Shown here in pieces: positions 37,785 through 46,401 of a DNA stretch of 64,000 nt. The translations under genes were made by a program, and so were the position numbers. The notes under the pieces were generated by a model. It had not been told where the DNA came from. It saw nothing but the letters and a program-made list of their open reading frames with translations, and searched no databases. Origin of the DNA: Prochlorococcus marinus CUG1433 (GTDB taxonomy: Bacteria > Cyanobacteriota > Cyanobacteriia > PCC-6307 > Cyanobiaceae); NCBI GenBank assembly GCA_017644425.1, contig JAEPLN010000001.1:620001-684000 (forward strand), read 5' to 3'. The first letter of the stretch is position 1. The number at the start of each line of letters is the position of its first letter.

Positions 37785-39791
37785 CTACTGAAATCCAAAG
37801 AGTTTAAATGAAATTCCTCCTGCTTGGTTATGAGGTTGATAGAAAATTCCAAATTCATAGGATCTTTTTTTCCAATTTACTGAGATTTTAGAATCAATAA
37901 ATTCACCGTAACTATCTGAATCATTTGTTAGATTTAGAGTACCTGCACTATTAATAACTACTGGTCCAAATAATTGCTGATCAAAAGAAATATTTAAAGT
38001 GAACTTATCATTATTTTGGTCGAATTTAAAAACACTTTCTCCACTATTAAATCTATAAAAAGGGAAAAGGCTTATGCGAGTATAATCAAATATATTTTTT
38101 TTTAAATCACCTAATACTAATTCCGGGCCTAAGCCTAAACCTAAATATTTTTGATGATCTCCATTTTCATAGAAAGAATATGATGCTTCTAATCTTGTAT
38201 TGAGACTTAATCCTTTAATAATTGGTTCAGGTACGTACTTATATGAAATATCAATAGATTTATCTCCAGGATCTTTAATAATAAGAGGAAATTTCTGATC
38301 TAGAGCATAGAAAAAGTTACCTTTTTGTTTAGTTACCAGATATTTTGTATTTAAAGCCTCTGCTGTTATGTTAGCCAAACCCATAGACAAAATTTCTGTC
38401 TTTTTAATTCCATCGACAACCCAAGTATTTTCTTTTTGTAATTTTGAACCATAACCTGAATAAATTTCCACTTCTCCTAAAGAACCGTTCCAAAATCTCT
38501 CTCTATAAATGCCATAAAAGCTTTTGTCCCATTTTGAACCTAAAAAATTAATTTCTTTACTTAATTTAGTTTTTAATCTAAAAGCATCTGAAAACTTATC
38601 AAAATCAAGAGAATTTAAATTTTTATCTACTTCTAAATCCCAATTATTAATTTTTCCTTTAATCTTAGATTTGAGAGCAATAAAATCTTCAAAACTTACA
38701 TTTCTCTTGACCTTTTCAGAAGTAATTGAATCATCATTCTCTACAAAACTGTTTGTATAATTTTTTAATGAACGTTGAATTAGAAACTGTGGCTCTAAAT
38801 CAAGAACAAAATCATCAGATATATCAATTGAATTAAATTTCCTGCCAATGAAATAGCCGTCTTTATCTAAATTGTCATATCCTATATCCCATCTGTTTTT
38901 AAATTTAATAGATCCTTCATCCTTAGTTAAAGTTCTCTCTCCAAGCCAAAATGGAATTGATACTGTTTCATCAAATATTAAGTAATTTAAAGATGACTTA
39001 AATCTTAATTTCTTCTCTTCAGAAATAACTTCTAATGAATTAATTACCAATTTAACTTGTTTCAATTCAAGTAAATCATTACTAAAAACAGCCTTCTTAC
39101 TTCTCCATCTTTCCCCATCTATAGTCATTTCGTCAGTGAAAAACAACCAATTTTCAACCTTTCCAGGGCTATATGATACTTCCTTTTTTTTTAATTCAAT
39201 TAAACTTTTAATTTTACTAGAATCTGATAGTTTGAATTTTGAAGATAAGTCATCCAGCAAGGCACTGGTATTTACAAATCCCTTAACATCTAATAAATAG
39301 CCCTTTTCATCAATAAAACTATACTCAAACTTCGAAGCTTTAAAGATTTGGTTCTCTGTTATCAAAGCAATATTCCCATTAGCACTTATTTTTTTAGTTG
39401 ACTTATCATAAATTAATTTATCGGCTTTAAGAATTTTTTCTCTATATTCAACTAGAACATTGCCTTCTGCAGTAATAACATTATTTAATTCAGATTGTCT
39501 ATCAGACTTGATTACTAACTCTTGATTTTTACCACTATTAACAGCTAAAGATATTTCTGAATATTTGCTTAAAAGTTCTTCATCATAAGAAAATTTTTCA
39601 AAATTATGAATACCTTTAATATTCCTTTCAGATGAAATTATTTTATTTGATTTTTGTTTCCAAAATAATTTGAAAGCTTCATTATTAGTTTTATTATTAA
39701 TTTTCTGAAGTTCAGCAGATTTTGATGGCTGTATAAAATTAATAAACAAAAAAGAAGTTAATATTACCTTTTTTGAAATTCCTTTGATCAA
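37785..39791 (-). CDS. LptD/OstA-like outer-membrane protein (DUF3769 type)
   Basis: A 668-residue predicted secreted protein with a signal-like N-terminus (KKVILTSFLFINF..KSAE). Residues about 100-180 match an OstA/LptA-like jelly-roll domain (VITAEGNVLVEYR, LKADKLIYD). The remainder is rich in alternating beta strands ending in an aromatic residue (LFGFQ), typical of a beta-barrel. It is the probable cyanobacterial counterpart of LptD, inserting lipopolysaccharide into the outer membrane. The assignment rests on fold and layout and not on close sequence identity. Confidence 0.72.
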   Translation of the reverse strand: MIKGISKKVILTSFLFINFIQPSKSAELQKINNKTNNEAFKLFWKQKSNKIISSERNIKGIHNFEKFSYDEELLSKYSEISLAVNSGKNQELVIKSDRQSELNNVITAEGNVLVEYREKILKADKLIYDKSTKKISANGNIALITENQIFKASKFEYSFIDEKGYLLDVKGFVNTSALLDDLSSKFKLSDSSKIKSLIELKKKEVSYSPGKVENWLFFTDEMTIDGERWRSKKAVFSNDLLELKQVKLVINSLEVISEEKKLRFKSSLNYLIFDETVSIPFWLGERTLTKDEGSIKFKNRWDIGYDNLDKDGYFIGRKFNSIDISDDFVLDLEPQFLIQRSLKNYTNSFVENDDSITSEKVKRNVSFEDFIALKSKIKGKINNWDLEVDKNLNSLDFDKFSDAFRLKTKLSKEINFLGSKWDKSFYGIYRERFWNGSLGEVEIYSGYGSKLQKENTWVVDGIKKTEILSMGLANITAEALNTKYLVTKQKGNFFYALDQKFPLIIKDPGDKSIDISYKYVPEPIIKGLSLNTRLEASYSFYENGDHQKYLGLGLGPELVLGDLKKNIFDYTRISLFPFYRFNSGESVFKFDQNNDKFTLNISFDQQLFGPVVINSAGTLNLTNDSDSYGEFIDSKISVNWKKRSYEFGIFYQPHNQAGGISFKLFGFQ

Positions 39792-39814
39792 TTTAACTAA
39801 GTGTAATTAATAGC

Positions 39815-39943
39815 TTAATCTTGTGGACTTTCTAAGTCTTTTCTATTCGGAGTTCTTGTGGGATCACTTGCTAAAAATCCGAAAAGAAAAATTCCTACGA
39901 AGAAAAAAACGATTGTGTAAACAGAAATTTTTAGTGCAAGCAT
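39815..39943 (-). CDS. psbI: Photosystem II reaction centre protein I
   Basis: A 42-residue frame read as [18 protein letters not shown]... with a single membrane helix and the conserved C-terminal [14 protein letters not shown], characteristic of PsbI. This low-mass subunit contacts D1 and CP43 in the photosystem II core. It follows directly upstream of the LptD-like gene on the same strand, and psbN lies 127 bases further upstream on the same strand. Typical cyanobacterial PsbI is 38-39 residues; the extra C-terminal residues (DLESPQD) are a small extension. Confidence 0.95.
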
Positions 39944-40070
39944 GGAAGTGAAGTTACTGACAGAATTATATCCTATTAAAATATTATATAAATTATGGTA
40001 AAAGGTTTACTTTTTGTATTTTTGGTAAATTTTGAAATACTTTATTAAGTTAATTGTTCAATAAAGTAAA

Positions 40071-40223
40071 TTAATCGTCATGATCATCCCAGGGATCTGT
40101 AAGCTTAGCTGCTTTAGGTCCAAATGCAGTCCATAGACCAAAGCCGGTTAAAGCTAATAATAATGCCAATATTGATACTGCTATGGAAACTGCAGGATCT
40201 GGAGCTGATGATAAAGTTTGCAT
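40071..40223 (-). CDS. psbN: Photosystem II assembly protein PsbN
   Basis: A 50-residue frame with one membrane helix followed by FGLWTAFGPKAAKLTDPWDDHDD, the highly conserved PsbN tail. PsbN is needed for assembly of the photosystem II reaction centre and is not a structural subunit. It is divergent from psbH with 79 bases between, the arrangement known from cyanobacteria and from the antisense pair in plastids. Confidence 0.95.
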   Translation of the reverse strand: MQTLSSAPDPAVSIAVSILALLLALTGFGLWTAFGPKAAKLTDPWDDHDD

Positions 40224-40302
40224 CAATTTTGCTAAGTTTGTAAACAATTTATGTATTAGTTCTTATACAATAACGAAATAATATTCGATTTAGTGAATTC
40301 TC

Positions 40303-40503
40303 ATGGGTCAAAAAACTGCTTTAGGAAATCTTTTAAAGGCAATTGGTAATTCTGGTCAAGGTAAAGTTGTCCCTGGTTGGGGTGCGGTACCAGTTATGAC
40401 TATCATTGGATTACTTTTATTAGTTTTCCTAGTTATTCTTCTGCAAATTTATAATCAATCTTTGCTTCTTCAAGGCTTTTCAGTTGATTGGAATGGTAAC
40501 TAA
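40303..40503 (+). CDS. psbH: Photosystem II 10 kDa phosphoprotein homologue PsbH
   Basis: A 66-residue one-helix subunit. The sequence [21 protein letters not shown] and the C-terminal [11 protein letters not shown] are diagnostic. PsbH supports QA-QB electron transfer and binding of bicarbonate and chlorophyll near CP47. The plant N-terminal phosphorylation region is reduced, as in all cyanobacteria. The 175 bases to pth contain no further gene that I can support. Confidence 0.96.
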   Translation: MGQKTALGNLLKAIGNSGQGKVVPGWGAVPVMTIIGLLLLVFLVILLQIYNQSLLLQGFSVDWNGN

Positions 40504-40678
40504 ACTAAAGGTTACTAGGAAATTTACTTAATAATCCAAATCTTTTTGTATTTTTTAAGTTAATAAATTAAGAAATATATAATGAATTTTCAATTTTTTA
40601 ATTTTCTTACCTAAAAAATCATTAGTGTATGCTTGATTTCAAATTATAATTTCATTAGCAATAAACTTACTCTAGTAT

Positions 40679-41281
40679 ATGGATGAAATATATATAGTTG
40701 GTTTGGGTAACCCTGGTAAAGAATATAAGAAAAATAGGCATAATATAGGTTTTTTAGTACTTGAACAATTTTCAAAAAAATATAATTCGAAATTTATTTT
40801 GAAAAATAAATTAAAAAGCCGATATTCAGAACTTAAAATTAACAATTTAACTTACAGATTATTTTTGCCAAACACTTTTATGAATAAAAGTGGTGAGGCT
40901 GTAAAAGCAATAGTTGATTGGTATAAATTAGATTTAAATCAATTATTTATTATCGTTGATGATATGGATATTCCCATTGGGAAAATAAGATTTAGAAAAA
41001 AAGGAAGTTCTGGTGGACATAATGGTCTTAAAAATATAATTGAGAACTTAAAAACTCAAAATTTCAATAGGATTAGAGTGGGTATCGGCTCACCTAAAAC
41101 AATTAAAAATTCTACTAGCGCCAATGTTATTTCTCATGTACTAGGAAATATATCTGCAGAAGAAAAATTAATATTAGATAAAGTTTGCTTAAAAATAAAT
41201 GAATCGCTAGAACATTTAAATTCAAAAAAAGAAGATTATATTATTACTGAGTTAAATTCTTTCAATCAGGTACAAATTTAA
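40679..41281 (+). CDS. pth: Peptidyl-tRNA hydrolase
   Basis: Pth releases tRNA from prematurely dropped peptidyl-tRNA. The 200-residue product begins with IVGLGNPGKEYKKNRHNIGF, which holds the catalytic His, has NTFMNKSGEAV, IVDDMDIPIGKIRFR and the GGHNGLKNI loop. All catalytic residues are present. A DUF3146 gene starts 3 bases after its stop. Confidence 0.96.
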   Translation: MDEIYIVGLGNPGKEYKKNRHNIGFLVLEQFSKKYNSKFILKNKLKSRYSELKINNLTYRLFLPNTFMNKSGEAVKAIVDWYKLDLNQLFIIVDDMDIPIGKIRFRKKGSSGGHNGLKNIIENLKTQNFNRIRVGIGSPKTIKNSTSANVISHVLGNISAEEKLILDKVCLKINESLEHLNSKKEDYIITELNSFNQVQI

Positions 41282-41284
41282 TTG

Positions 41285-41542
41285 ATGAGGTCTAGGCCAG
41301 AGACAACCGTATATCTAAATATACAAGAGTATTGTTTTGCCAAACGGGAAGTCAAAGGGACAGTAAAAGCTAGTCAGTTTAAATGGCAATTCACATGGTC
41401 ATTTGGGAACGGAATACTCGTTGTAAACCCTCCCTTGGGGAGAGCATTAATTGAAGATTCATTATTAAGATTTCTTTTAAAAAAAGATTATCAGCTAGAA
41501 GCAGGAAGCGAATATAAATTCATGATTTCAGCCAAGTTTTAA
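41285..41542 (+). CDS. DUF3146-type conserved cyanobacterial protein
   Basis: An 85-residue soluble protein with predicted beta strands and the pattern FKWQFTWSFGNGILVVNPPLGRALI, recognisable as the small DUF3146 family. Function unknown. Start by ATG at 41285 (a TTG precedes it directly). Its last 23 bases overlap the convergent YqgF-like gene. Gene order psbH-pth-DUF3146 with the YqgF-like gene, DUF3084 and ntcA appears to be a conserved block in this lineage. Confidence 0.72.
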   Translation: MRSRPETTVYLNIQEYCFAKREVKGTVKASQFKWQFTWSFGNGILVVNPPLGRALIEDSLLRFLLKKDYQLEAGSEYKFMISAKF

Positions 41543-41960
41543 TGTCTATATCTTTATCCAAAGTAAATTTATCATTACAATAATCTTCCAAAATTATTAA
41601 GGCTGAAATTGCATCTAGATTTTTATTCATAATAAAAAACTCTTTTGGGATTAGAATTTTTAATCCCTTTATTGGAAAAAGTTCGAAAAACCTTTTTTTA
41701 GCTCTATAAGTTGTATTTCTCTCTTCAAAAACAATTAGATCTTTCTTGATAAATTCAAGTTTTTCTATATTTTCTTTACTAGTTGTCCCATTACCCATTA
41801 TTACTTTTGATATTTTTTCAACACTTTTAAGATTTTTTACGTATTTAGCCAAAAATTTGGTGTTAATAACTATTGCTTGATCAACTTTTTTTTTATCCAT
41901 ATCAACCAATACCAAACCACATTTACACTTACCAGGGTCAATAGATATGATTTTAAACAT
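41520..41960 (-). CDS. YqgF/RuvC-like RNase H-fold nuclease
   Basis: A 146-residue protein opening with IISIDPGKCKCGLVLVD, the metal-binding first strand of the RNase H/RuvC fold, with FEERNTTYRAKKRF and a C-terminal DAISALIILEDY. Acidic residues at D8, E95 and D132 (approximate) would form the active site. It belongs with YqgF-type Holliday-junction resolvase/pre-16S rRNA nuclease-like proteins. Whether it is the housekeeping YqgF or a cyanobacterial paralogue cannot be decided here. Last gene of the ntcA unit. Confidence 0.75.
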   Translation of the reverse strand: MFKIISIDPGKCKCGLVLVDMDKKKVDQAIVINTKFLAKYVKNLKSVEKISKVIMGNGTTSKENIEKLEFIKKDLIVFEERNTTYRAKKRFFELFPIKGLKILIPKEFFIMNKNLDAISALIILEDYCNDKFTLDKDIDIKTWLKS

Positions 41961-41967
41961 CTTAGGA

Positions 41968-42927
41968 TTAAAATTCAGATATACTCAATTCAATAATAAT
42001 TGGGTCAGCAGTTTTACTATCTTTTAAAGATACCACTTCCAATTTATATTTAATTCCTTGATTTATATTTAACGAATCTTTTATTTGTTTAATAAAGTTA
42101 CCCCTTGTAGTAATTTCGTTAACTATTGACCCTCTTGACTTAATTTTATCCCTTGTTTTTGTCAACAAAGTTTTAATTATTAAATTGATATTTTTATAAT
42201 TAAGTTCATTTTTTTCAAAAATTTCGCTCGTAATAACTTCACCTTTTCTTACGATCATTTTATTTTGCAGTAATTCAGGATACACGAAAACAAAATTATC
42301 TCCTTTCAAAATATTTGTTGCTGATTTAATCAATATGATCCAATTTCCATCTTTAGCAGTGACCTTCTCAATTTTAGAAATATCGCTAGGTCGCCACAAA
42401 AGTATATTCTTTGTTTCTTTTTTACTAGGAATTACAATTTTTTGAACATATCTATCAGCACTATTATAAATCTTTCCTAGGTCTGATTTTATATTTGGAT
42501 TAGAAGTAACTTTTGCAATAAATAAAGTTTGGCCTCTTTTAATAACTACGTTGCCTCTTCTGAATTCTTTAATGTCACTTTTTAGTTTATTTAATTCCCT
42601 TTCTTTATCATTAATTTTATCTTCTAGCATCTTCCTTTCTTCCTGCAAAGGAACAAGCGCCTTTTTACTTTCTTCTACAGTTTTTTGCAAAAAAGGAATA
42701 TCAACAAATAGTCTTTGTCTAAATTCCTCACTAACTAAAATTAATAATCCTATAGATGTTGCACTAATAAAACCTCCAGTAATTATGGTTGCAATTGTGG
42801 CTGTTTTTTTTGGTCTTAGTCTTAAGATACTAAATCTTGCTTTTCCAATCTTTGTTCCAAGCAGATCTCCAAATGGTGCAATTAATCCTCCGAGTATTAT
42901 TAAAAAAACAATTAAAATCGAGGCCAC
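41968..42927 (-). CDS. DUF3084 membrane protein
   Basis: A 319-residue protein with two N-terminal membrane helices (about residues 3-19 and 47-65) flanking a basic loop (FSILRLRPKKTA). A coiled coil of about residues 85-125 (EERKMLEDKINDKERELNKLKSDI) follows, then a soluble beta-rich C-terminus. The layout and the RPKKTATIATIITGG segment match the DUF3084 family found in cyanobacteria. Function unknown. It lies 39 bases after ntcA and 7 bases before the YqgF-like gene, all on the minus strand. Confidence 0.82.
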   Translation of the reverse strand: MASILIVFLIILGGLIAPFGDLLGTKIGKARFSILRLRPKKTATIATIITGGFISATSIGLLILVSEEFRQRLFVDIPFLQKTVEESKKALVPLQEERKMLEDKINDKERELNKLKSDIKEFRRGNVVIKRGQTLFIAKVTSNPNIKSDLGKIYNSADRYVQKIVIPSKKETKNILLWRPSDISKIEKVTAKDGNWIILIKSATNILKGDNFVFVYPELLQNKMIVRKGEVITSEIFEKNELNYKNINLIIKTLLTKTRDKIKSRGSIVNEITTRGNFIKQIKDSLNINQGIKYKLEVVSLKDSKTADPIIIELSISEF

Positions 42928-42966
42928 TCTTCTTCACAAACTCAACACATCATAGTCAATGATGAA

Positions 42967-43701
42967 TCAATTGAATCTTTTTGCAAGCGCTATTGGGTCA
43001 AATACTGTAATCTTTTTTCTTTCAATTGTAAGCAGACCGGAATCCTTTAAATCTCCTAATAATCTTGTAATCGTTACTCTTGTTGAACCAATAGCCTCAG
43101 CAATAGCTTGGTGTGAAAGTCGTAAATCTATAGTAATACCTTTTTCGCTTGCAACTCCGAAGTCTCTGCAAAGAACCATTAAAAAGCTTACTAGACGTGA
43201 AGACATATCTCTATGAGTGAGTGTTTCTATCATTGTTTCTGTTTGAAGAATCCTACTTGAAAGACCTTGCAACAATAATAGCCCTACTGACGCATCCTCC
43301 TCTATTGCTCTTAAAACAGAATTTGCGGGTGCTGTTATCATTTCAACTCTTGTGAAAGCTATGGCATGATAAAAACGATCAGATCTATGGCCTGTCAAAA
43401 GAGATAAAACGCCAAAAAGACTATTCTCCCTCAAAAGAGCAACAGTTATCTCTTCCCCTGACTCATAAACTCTTGACAACCTTACCGCTCCTCTTCTAAT
43501 CAGATAAACTCTTTCAGCAGGATCCCCTGGGAAAAAAATTGTTTTAGATCTCTCGACCATTTCTGTGCTTGCACCCTCTAGACCTTTAATTACTTCCATT
43601 AAAGTTCTATTAATTGGAAAACGTTCGCCAACAGAATTGATTTTATTTTGTCCAGGCTGCTGAGAACTGAATCGGCTGAATCCTCGAGAAGAAGGTAACA
43701 T
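42967..43701 (-). CDS. ntcA: Global nitrogen regulator NtcA
   Basis: A 244-residue CRP/FNR-family regulator that senses 2-oxoglutarate and activates nitrogen-assimilation genes when nitrogen is scarce. The cyclic-nucleotide-like beta-barrel covers about residues 50-150 ([39 protein letters not shown]). The HTH near the C-terminus reads [21 protein letters not shown]. It is first in a unit with the DUF3084 and YqgF-like genes and is divergent from the CobO-like gene. amt1 in this window is a probable target. Confidence 0.98.
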   Translation of the reverse strand: MLPSSRGFSRFSSQQPGQNKINSVGERFPINRTLMEVIKGLEGASTEMVERSKTIFFPGDPAERVYLIRRGAVRLSRVYESGEEITVALLRENSLFGVLSLLTGHRSDRFYHAIAFTRVEMITAPANSVLRAIEEDASVGLLLLQGLSSRILQTETMIETLTHRDMSSRLVSFLMVLCRDFGVASEKGITIDLRLSHQAIAEAIGSTRVTITRLLGDLKDSGLLTIERKKITVFDPIALAKRFN

Positions 43702-43720
43702 AAATATCTTTACTCATTGA

Positions 43721-43762
43721 AATTTAAGAAGACACCATAAAATATCTTGTATCAACAGTAAC
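43721..43762 (-). promoter_or_regulatory. Probable NtcA autoregulatory promoter of ntcA
   Basis: On the minus strand GTT-ACTGTTGA-TAC (complement of 43749-43762) differs from GTA-N8-TAC by one base. A TAAATT -10 hexamer (43721-43726) follows after a 22-base spacer, exactly the NtcA-activated geometry. The site lies 48 bases before the ntcA ATG. Autoregulation of ntcA is known in cyanobacteria; the match here is imperfect in the first half-site. Confidence 0.68.
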
Positions 43763-43901
43763 AGTTTTTAATTCTTATTCATTTCTCTATAAACTTCTCT
43801 CATCTATCTTCGAGTTTGCCAACATTTTTTTAAGTAAAATTACACTACATGCAGCGTTAATAAATCATAATTATACTGTATATAGAAAGGAATCTAAAAT
43901 A

Positions 43902-44483
43902 ATGGTAATTAGCTCACCTAATAGTTTTCCCAGAACTAATCTTGATGTTGTAGAAATAAATACTGCCAAAAAAAATAACTTAAAAAAAGTTTCACATAAC
44001 GGTCAGATCCAGATTTATCAATCCTCTTATAGAGGAAGTTATTCCTCTGTCATTAGAGACTCACTAAGAAATGCTGCTCTTGGCAGGAAAGTACTTTTAG
44101 TGCAATTCATGAAAGGAGGAGTTCAACAAGGAATTGCTAATCCAGTAAAACTTTGTGGTAATTTGACTTGGATAAGATCATCACATTCCTTTGATCAATA
44201 TAATTCTGAAGAAATTGAAAAAAATAAAGATTTGAAAAAATCTATTCACAAATCTACTTTTGAACTATGGAATTTTTGCAAAAAAGAATTACTATCTAGT
44301 GAAAATGATCAAATCATACTGGATGAAATTTTTCTCGCTATTGAAATGAAGATTATTGATAAAGATGATTTGATTTCAACACTTGAAAACCGATTTATTT
44401 CAGGAGATGTAATCCTAACTGGTACAGGTATTCCTAAAGATTTATTATTAATGGCTAACCAAATTACTGAACTTCGCTCATAA
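43902..44483 (+). CDS. CobO/BtuR-like P-loop-fold protein with degenerate Walker A
   Basis: A 193-residue protein related to ATP:corrinoid adenosyltransferases. The shared features are KVLLVQFMKGG (63-73), the Walker-B-like IILDEIFLAIEMKIID (138-153) and DVILTGTGIPKDLL (169-182). The glycine-rich loop expected at about 38-50 is replaced by YQSSYRGSYSSV, so normal ATP binding is doubtful. It is the first gene of a plus-strand unit with dcd and thyX, and is divergent from ntcA. It may be a non-catalytic paralogue or a regulator; I cannot assign a function. Confidence 0.7.
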   Translation: MVISSPNSFPRTNLDVVEINTAKKNNLKKVSHNGQIQIYQSSYRGSYSSVIRDSLRNAALGRKVLLVQFMKGGVQQGIANPVKLCGNLTWIRSSHSFDQYNSEEIEKNKDLKKSIHKSTFELWNFCKKELLSSENDQIILDEIFLAIEMKIIDKDDLISTLENRFISGDVILTGTGIPKDLLLMANQITELRS

Positions 44484-44487
44484 AACA

Positions 44488-45081
44488 ATGCTCAAAAATG
44501 ATCTCTGGATAAATCAACAAGCCTCTGAAGGTATGATAAATCCCTTCCAATCAAACTTAGTGCGCCATCTTAAGCCTGATAATAAACAAAACCCAGTTTT
44601 GAGTTATGGATGTTCCTCTTACGGATATGACTTAAGACTTTCATCAAAAGAATTTCTAATCTTTAGACATGTCCCTGGTACTGTAATGAATCCTAAAAGG
44701 TTTAATCCTGATAATTTAGAAAAAACTGTTCTTCATCACGATGATGATGGAGAATTTTTTATTCTTCCTGCTCATTCCTATGGGTTAGGTGTAGCTTTAG
44801 AAAAAATGAAAGTACCAGAAAATATAACTGTTATCTGCATAGGTAAAAGTACTTATGCACGGCTAGGAATAATTGTGAACACAACGCCTGCTGAAGCAGG
44901 ATGGGAAGGTCATCTAACTTTAGAGTTTAGTAATAGTTCAGGTGCAGATTGCAGAATTTATGCTAACGAAGGTATCTGTCAACTACTTTTTTTTGAAGGA
45001 GATCCGTGTTCAACCACGTATGAAGATAGAAAAGGTAAATATCAAAATCAACCAGAGAAAGTAACTCTAGCAAAGATCTAA
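44488..45081 (+). CDS. dcd: dCTP deaminase
   Basis: A 197-residue dUTPase-fold enzyme converting dCTP to dUTP (or, in bifunctional forms, to dUMP), a precursor of dTMP. IGKSTYARLGIIVNTTPAEAGWEGHLTLEFSN contains, in order, the Ser-Thr-Tyr-Ala phosphate contact and the catalytic Glu of PAEAGWEG. It starts 4 bases after the CobO-like gene and ends 1 base before thyX. Confidence 0.95.
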   Translation: MLKNDLWINQQASEGMINPFQSNLVRHLKPDNKQNPVLSYGCSSYGYDLRLSSKEFLIFRHVPGTVMNPKRFNPDNLEKTVLHHDDDGEFFILPAHSYGLGVALEKMKVPENITVICIGKSTYARLGIIVNTTPAEAGWEGHLTLEFSNSSGADCRIYANEGICQLLFFEGDPCSTTYEDRKGKYQNQPEKVTLAKI

Positions 45082-45082
45082 G

Positions 45083-45715
45083 ATGAGTAAAGTTGAACTA
45101 ATTTCGTTAACCCCTGATGCAGAAAAAACAATGGCTTATATTGCTAGAGTCAGTAATCCCAGCAATCAGAAAAATGAAGATTATTCGAAATTACTGAGTT
45201 ATTGCATTAAAAATGAACATTGGAGTGTATTTGAACAGTCATTTATGACTTTACAAATAGAAACGAACAGAGGAATAGCAGCACAAATATTGAGACATAG
45301 ATCATTTACTTTTCAGGAATTTTCACAGAGATATGCAGATAGTACTCAATTGGGAAATATCCCTCTACCAGAATTAAGGAGACAAGATTTTAAAAATAGG
45401 CAAAATTCTATCCCTGACCTTCCTGATGAATTAAAAAAACGATTTAATGGAAAAATTTCTTCACATTTTAAAGCTGCATCAGAATTATATGAAGAGTTAC
45501 TTTCTGAAGGGATAGCTAAAGAATGTGCGAGATTTGTTTTACCATTAGCAACTCCAACGAGAATCTACATGTCTGGTTCATGTAGGTCATGGATACATTA
45601 CATTAATCTTAGATCAGCTCACGGTACTCAAGAAGAACACAAGGCTATCGCCCAAAATTGCAAATCTATTTTCAAACAAAGTTTCCCGGTTGTATCAAAA
45701 TCTCTAGATTGGTAG
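45083..45715 (+). CDS. thyX: FAD-dependent thymidylate synthase
   Basis: ThyX methylates dUMP using methylene-THF and FAD. The 210-residue product has the diagnostic RHR-x7-S motif at residues 71-81 (RHRSFTFQEFS) with SQRYA after it, and SGSCRSWIHYINLR near the C-terminus. It lies 1 base after dcd, so dUMP supply and methylation are likely co-expressed. It is convergent with the thioredoxin-like gene. Confidence 0.96.
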   Translation: MSKVELISLTPDAEKTMAYIARVSNPSNQKNEDYSKLLSYCIKNEHWSVFEQSFMTLQIETNRGIAAQILRHRSFTFQEFSQRYADSTQLGNIPLPELRRQDFKNRQNSIPDLPDELKKRFNGKISSHFKAASELYEELLSEGIAKECARFVLPLATPTRIYMSGSCRSWIHYINLRSAHGTQEEHKAIAQNCKSIFKQSFPVVSKSLDW

Positions 45716-45718
45716 AAG

Positions 45719-46264
45719 TTATCCATGACTTCGAGGCGCTGTCCTGTAATTTTTATTTTCTTTTTTGATTGAAAACTCAGAATTAAGAATTTCTTCAGAA
45801 GACTCAGGCCCTCCCTCTAAATTAGCTAAAGATTCTCTTATTACTATTTCATCTTGTTTACCTATAAAAGTAGATTTTAAATTACCTTCTTTATCAAAAA
45901 GATTAACTTGAGGAATTCCATTGACGTTAAATTTTCGGATATAATTTTCCCATCTCTGATTATCAACATTTAAAAAAACAAAATTGATATCTTTTTCGTA
46001 TTCTTCTTTTAAGTTAGATACTTTTGGAGCCATCTCTTTGCAAACTTCACACCACTCTGCATAAAATTCAAGGAAAGTAGGTTTATTGTTTTTAAAAGCT
46101 ATTTCAGGTTCAACAGATAATTCTCCAAAACTCTTAAGAAGATAATTTGGTTGGAACAAGAGCTCTCTAAACAGAACCAAAGAAACAATTATAATAGCGA
46201 TAAAAGAGACTACTATTGCTCTTAAATTCTCGTTTAAAAGTGGTTCTCCACTCTTTGATTGCAT
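45719..46264 (-). CDS. Membrane-anchored thioredoxin (TxlA/HCF164-like)
   Basis: A ~181-residue protein with one membrane helix (about residues 16-33) followed by a thioredoxin domain. The active site is FYAEWCEVCKEMAP (WCEVC at 71-75) and the cis-Pro loop is VNGIPQVNLF. It resembles HCF164/TxlA, thylakoid-bound oxidoreductases that pass reducing equivalents to the lumen, for instance for cytochrome maturation. The start at 46264 is preferred; an ATG at 46309 would add 15 residues. Confidence 0.84.
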   Translation of the reverse strand: MQSKSGEPLLNENLRAIVVSFIAIIIVSLVLFRELLFQPNYLLKSFGELSVEPEIAFKNNKPTFLEFYAEWCEVCKEMAPKVSNLKEEYEKDINFVFLNVDNQRWENYIRKFNVNGIPQVNLFDKEGNLKSTFIGKQDEIVIRESLANLEGGPESSEEILNSEFSIKKENKNYRTAPRSHG

Positions 46265-46401
46265 TATTAAAAACTTACTAACTAAGAATATCTTAAATAA
46301 GTTAAACAAATAAAGAGAATTTCAATCTATCATCTTTTAATCAACTGATAAGATAGGAATTAAATAATTATCAAAATATCTTTGAATCCTGAAATCTAAT
46401 T

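Noticed and set aside
37782-37787. leuD and LptD-like stop codons abutting with no base between.
   Set aside because: Tight convergent ends are common in this compact sequence and need no special explanation.
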